Shown here: positions 34,764 to 38,545 of the stretch, in pieces
How the letters are laid out: each line of letters starts with the position of its first letter
How positions within the stretch are numbered: position 1 is the stretch's first letter
Assembly: GCA_023248915.1 (NCBI GenBank)
Contig: JAHFDQ010000002.1
Span: 1-38,545 of the forward strand
DNA from: Archangiaceae bacterium
Lineage (GTDB): Bacteria > Myxococcota > Myxococcia > Myxococcales > Myxococcaceae
Length of the DNA stretch: 38,545 bases
Direction: 5' to 3'
Notes under the pieces: generated by a model
Told to the model about the DNA's origin: nothing
Seen by the model: the letters and a program-made list of their open reading frames with translations, nothing else
The model's database searches: none
Made by a program: the position numbers and the translations under genes

Positions 34764-35915
34764 GTGAGCGCGCCGGCCAAGAAGCCCGCTGAACTTTCCG
34801 AGCCAGGGACCTACTTCGTCACCGGCTACCCCGGCTTCATCGGCAAGCGGCTGGTCAGGCACATCGCCGAGAGAGATCCTCGCGGGCGCGTCTACCTCTT
34901 GGTGCAGCCGAAGTTCATCAAGGAAGCCCACCGGTACGCGAGCGCCATCGAAGGCGCCCCCATCGAGATCCTGTCGGGCGACATCGTCGACATGCACCTG
35001 GGGCTGTCGGGCGAGGAATACCAGCGCCTCGCCGACACGGTGACCGACGTGTTCCACCTAGCGGCCATCTCGTACCTGGGCATGCCCAAGGAAACCGCCT
35101 GGCGCGTGAACGTCGACGGCACCCGCAACGTGCTCGAGCTGGCGCGCGACTGTTCCAGGCTGCGGCGCTTCAACCACTTCTCGACCTGCTACGTCTCGGG
35201 CGACCGGCTGGGAGTCATCGCCGAGGACGAGCTGGACTGCGGCCAGTCCTTCCGCAACGCCTACGAAGAGACCAAGTTCCAGGCCGAGAAGCTGGTGCAG
35301 CGCGCCGCCGACGCGCTGCCGGTCACCGTTTACCGGCCCTCGTCGGTGGTCGGCGACTCGAAGACGGGCGAGATCGACCGGTTCGAGGGGCCCTACTACC
35401 TGGGCATCTTGCTGGTGATGTCTCCGCTGGTGATGCCGCTGCCGCTGCCCGGCAACGGGGTCGCCCCGCTGAACGTGTTGCCGGTCGATTACCTGGTCGA
35501 GGCGGTGTGGCGGCTGTCGCGCGACCCGCGGGCGCTCGGCCGGACCCTGCACCTGGTCGACCCGAACCCGATGAGCGCCCGCCGGGTGTACGAGCTCATC
35601 GCAGAGAAGGCGCACAAGCGGCTGCCCAAGTTCAACCTCTCTGCGCGCGCGGCCGACGTGGTGCTGCGGCTGCCGGGGCTGGAGAAGCTGGCGCGCCCGC
35701 AGCGGGCGGCGATCAACTACGTCAACCACCTGGCCATCTACAACTGCCACAACACGCTCGAGTTGCTCGACGGCACGGGAATTCGCTGCCCCCCGCTGTC
35801 CACCTACCTCGACCAGTTGGTCGCCTACGTCCGCGAGTACTACCGCAAGCGGCGAGAAGACGCGGCCGAGGTCGACGACCCGCTCGACCGGCCGGCGAAG
35901 TCCGCGGGCGAGTAG
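34764..35915 (+). CDS. extended SDR family NAD(P)-dependent oxidoreductase (thioester-reductase/male-sterility-like)
   Basis: A 383-residue protein from GTG 34764. Nucleotide motif YFVTGYPGFIGKRLVRHI (TGxxGFIG) and a catalytic NAYEETKFQAEKLV (YxxxK) place it among extended SDRs. GDIVDMHLGLSGEEYQRLADTVTDVFHLAAISY and the RVNVDGTRNVLELA segment are typical of the NAD-binding_4 (fatty-acyl reductase/thioester reductase) branch. VYRPSSVVGDSKTGEIDRFEGPYYLGILLVMSP supports a related acyl or lipid substrate, but the product is unknown. The C-terminus is polar and basic. It probably shares a transcript with coaE. It converges on the TPR gene with a 6-bp gap. Confidence 0.82.
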   Translation: MSAPAKKPAELSEPGTYFVTGYPGFIGKRLVRHIAERDPRGRVYLLVQPKFIKEAHRYASAIEGAPIEILSGDIVDMHLGLSGEEYQRLADTVTDVFHLAAISYLGMPKETAWRVNVDGTRNVLELARDCSRLRRFNHFSTCYVSGDRLGVIAEDELDCGQSFRNAYEETKFQAEKLVQRAADALPVTVYRPSSVVGDSKTGEIDRFEGPYYLGILLVMSPLVMPLPLPGNGVAPLNVLPVDYLVEAVWRLSRDPRALGRTLHLVDPNPMSARRVYELIAEKAHKRLPKFNLSARAADVVLRLPGLEKLARPQRAAINYVNHLAIYNCHNTLELLDGTGIRCPPLSTYLDQLVAYVREYYRKRREDAAEVDDPLDRPAKSAGE

Positions 35916-35921
35916 ACGCCG

Positions 35922-37187
35922 TCAGCCGACGACGATCACGCCTTCCTCGACGAGCTGCGCCAAGATTCGCGCGGTGTCCAGCCGCGACATGCCCGACACC
36001 GAGAAGAGGTCTTCGAAGGTCACCGAGCCGTCTATCTGCGCCAGCACGAAGCCGGCGCGGTGGTCGAGGTTCAACCAGATGATCTCGTCTTCCTTCAGCT
36101 TCACCCGCGGCACGCGGTCCAGCCGGCCCAGCTTCGACTCGAGCATCGTCTGGAGCACCCGCTCGCTCGTCTCGCGCATCCGCAGGACTTCGGGGTCATT
36201 CGGAGCGACCGCCTGGGCCTTGACGATGAGCTCCATCGCCCCGGTGTGATCATCGAGGTCGAGCAGGTCCTTGGCGCCCCGGAGCAGCGTCTTGGCCTCT
36301 TCCTTTCGCTCTTCGTTCGACGATGGGCCGGCGGCCGAGGCCAGGTCGGACGCGACCAGGTCCATGGCGGCGCCCATGCCGGGACGGCCGGCCTGGATGT
36401 TGAGCCCCGGGTTCGAGCTCGAGTCCCACCCGCTGGTGGCGCCAGCCGGCGGCTCTTTGCCCGGCAGGGGCCCGGTAGGAGTCACCCAGAGGTCGGGGCT
36501 TAGCCCGGCCTGGCCACGGCTCTCGGGCGCCACCCGGGACAGCGCTGGCGTGACGACGGGCTGGGTGGGGGTGGGCGAGAAGTCGCGCAGGTTCACCTGC
36601 TTGACCTGCTCGGTAGGCCGAACGTCGCTGCCAAAGTCGATCGACGGTTCCACCGGCTGGGTCGACGTCAGTTCTATGTCGAACTCGCCAGCGGCCGCCG
36701 GAGGGGTCGGCTCGACGTCGAAAGCGTCGGGCGAGGCTCCGGGCTCGGGGTCGGACAGGTCGATGTCGAAGGCGTCGGGCGGCGATTGGCCGGGGTCAGG
36801 CAGGAGCGACGACAGGGGCGCGGCGGCCTTCGGCGCGGCCGACGCGGGGGCCTTGGGTGTCGTCGCGTCGGGCACCGTCCCCCAGTCGAGGCGGCCCGGC
36901 TTCTTCGCCGGAGGTGGCGCCGCGGCGCCCCCCCGGGAGAACGGGTTCCCGAACGGCTGGGTGGGAATGCGGCGCCCAGGCTGACCGGGCTTCGCCGGCG
37001 GACCGGGAGGCTCGGGCGTCGGCGAGACTTCCTTCCCCGGAGCGGCGCCGAGCAACTGCCGGGCCCGCTCGTGGGTCGGGTCGAGCTTCAAGGCCTGCTC
37101 GAACAGCCGCCGGGCCCCTTCGGGGTCGCCCGAGAGCCGAAGCCACAGGCCTGCTTCGACCAACTGAGTCGCCCGCGCCGAGCTCAT
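35922..37187 (-). CDS. TPR protein with Pro-rich linker and C-terminal winged-helix-like domain
   Basis: A 421-residue protein that begins immediately after the dnaK stop codon (TAG|ATG). It opens with TPR-like helices (ARATQLVEAGLWLRLSGDPEGARRLFEQALKLDPTHERARQLLG). A long disordered Pro/Ala/Ser linker contains repeated DAFDI-type acidic motifs (PDAFDIDLSDPE, PDAFDVEPTP, GEFDIELTSTQP). A second TPR-like helical pair follows (RGAKDLLDLDDHTGAMELIVKAQAVAPNDPEVLRMRE). The end is LNLDHRAGFVLAQIDGSVTFEDLFSVSGMSRLDTARILAQLVEEGVIVV, the pattern of a small winged-helix domain common in myxobacterial TPR proteins. It may act with the adjacent DnaK-like protein; function unknown. Confidence 0.75.
   Translation of the reverse strand: MSSARATQLVEAGLWLRLSGDPEGARRLFEQALKLDPTHERARQLLGAAPGKEVSPTPEPPGPPAKPGQPGRRIPTQPFGNPFSRGGAAAPPPAKKPGRLDWGTVPDATTPKAPASAAPKAAAPLSSLLPDPGQSPPDAFDIDLSDPEPGASPDAFDVEPTPPAAAGEFDIELTSTQPVEPSIDFGSDVRPTEQVKQVNLRDFSPTPTQPVVTPALSRVAPESRGQAGLSPDLWVTPTGPLPGKEPPAGATSGWDSSSNPGLNIQAGRPGMGAAMDLVASDLASAAGPSSNEERKEEAKTLLRGAKDLLDLDDHTGAMELIVKAQAVAPNDPEVLRMRETSERVLQTMLESKLGRLDRVPRVKLKEDEIIWLNLDHRAGFVLAQIDGSVTFEDLFSVSGMSRLDTARILAQLVEEGVIVVG

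Positions 37188-38545
<1,358 letters not shown>

Overview
This is a high-GC, gene-dense chromosomal window that looks like a myxobacterium (phylum Myxococcota). The reasons are two secreted proteins ending in MYXO-CTERM-like tails (Gly/Cys motif, hydrophobic stretch, Arg cluster), several lineage-typical unknown families (a DUF6178-like protein, a TPR protein ending in a winged-helix-like domain, a poly-Gly lipoprotein beta-propeller), a DnaK paralogue with a divergent lid, and a sigma-54-type promoter. I cannot name the species. No transposase, integrase, phage gene, CRISPR array or rRNA was seen; the window reads as chromosomal core plus lineage-specific genes.

Layout. 1-967 (-): a GNAT acetyltransferase followed by a GT21 glycosyltransferase that runs off the left edge. 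1043-6242 (+): an MFS transporter, a secreted unknown, a FliK-C-terminus-like protein behind a -24/-12 promoter, a WXXGXW-repeat secreted protein and a DUF1444-like protein. 6263-10736 (-): a MYXO-CTERM protein; a ferredoxin / 2,4-dienoyl-CoA-reductase-like SDR / enoyl-CoA hydratase operon; aspartate-semialdehyde dehydrogenase; a rhodanese. 10883-13492 (+): a large M36-like metallopeptidase with a MYXO-CTERM tail. 13514-14665 (-): an acyl-CoA dehydrogenase. 14754-14864 (+): tRNA-Cys(GCA) with a clear promoter and terminator, then a SpoIID-like protein and a TonB-like protein. 17992-22349 (-): gcvT-gcvH-gcvP, divergent from metF (+), which converges on folD (-); together these form a folate one-carbon cluster. 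24361-27292 (+): a DjlA-like membrane J-protein, an adenosine-deaminase-family enzyme and pyrD. 27529-33589 (-): a GT4 glycosyltransferase, a DUF6178-like protein, the propeller lipoprotein, engB and a tetraheme cytochrome c. 33690-35915 (+): a BamE-like secreted protein, coaE and an extended SDR. 35922-38545 (-): the TPR protein and a 5'-truncated dnaK paralogue that run as one operon.

Functional themes are fatty-acid and branched-chain acyl-CoA oxidation (acyl-CoA dehydrogenase, dienoyl-CoA reductase, enoyl-CoA hydratase, ferredoxin), folate C1 metabolism, nucleotide metabolism, and envelope/secreted proteins. Regulatory signals include a TAGNGT hexamer upstream of six separate genes, in several cases so near the start codon that the mRNA would be nearly leaderless. 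There is also a 12-bp perfect palindrome at the predicted transcription start of the acyl-CoA dehydrogenase gene. No stretch over 300 bases lacks a gene. The strongest candidate for something little described is the sigma-54-promoted lone FliK-C-like gene. I did not find a complete novel multi-gene system.
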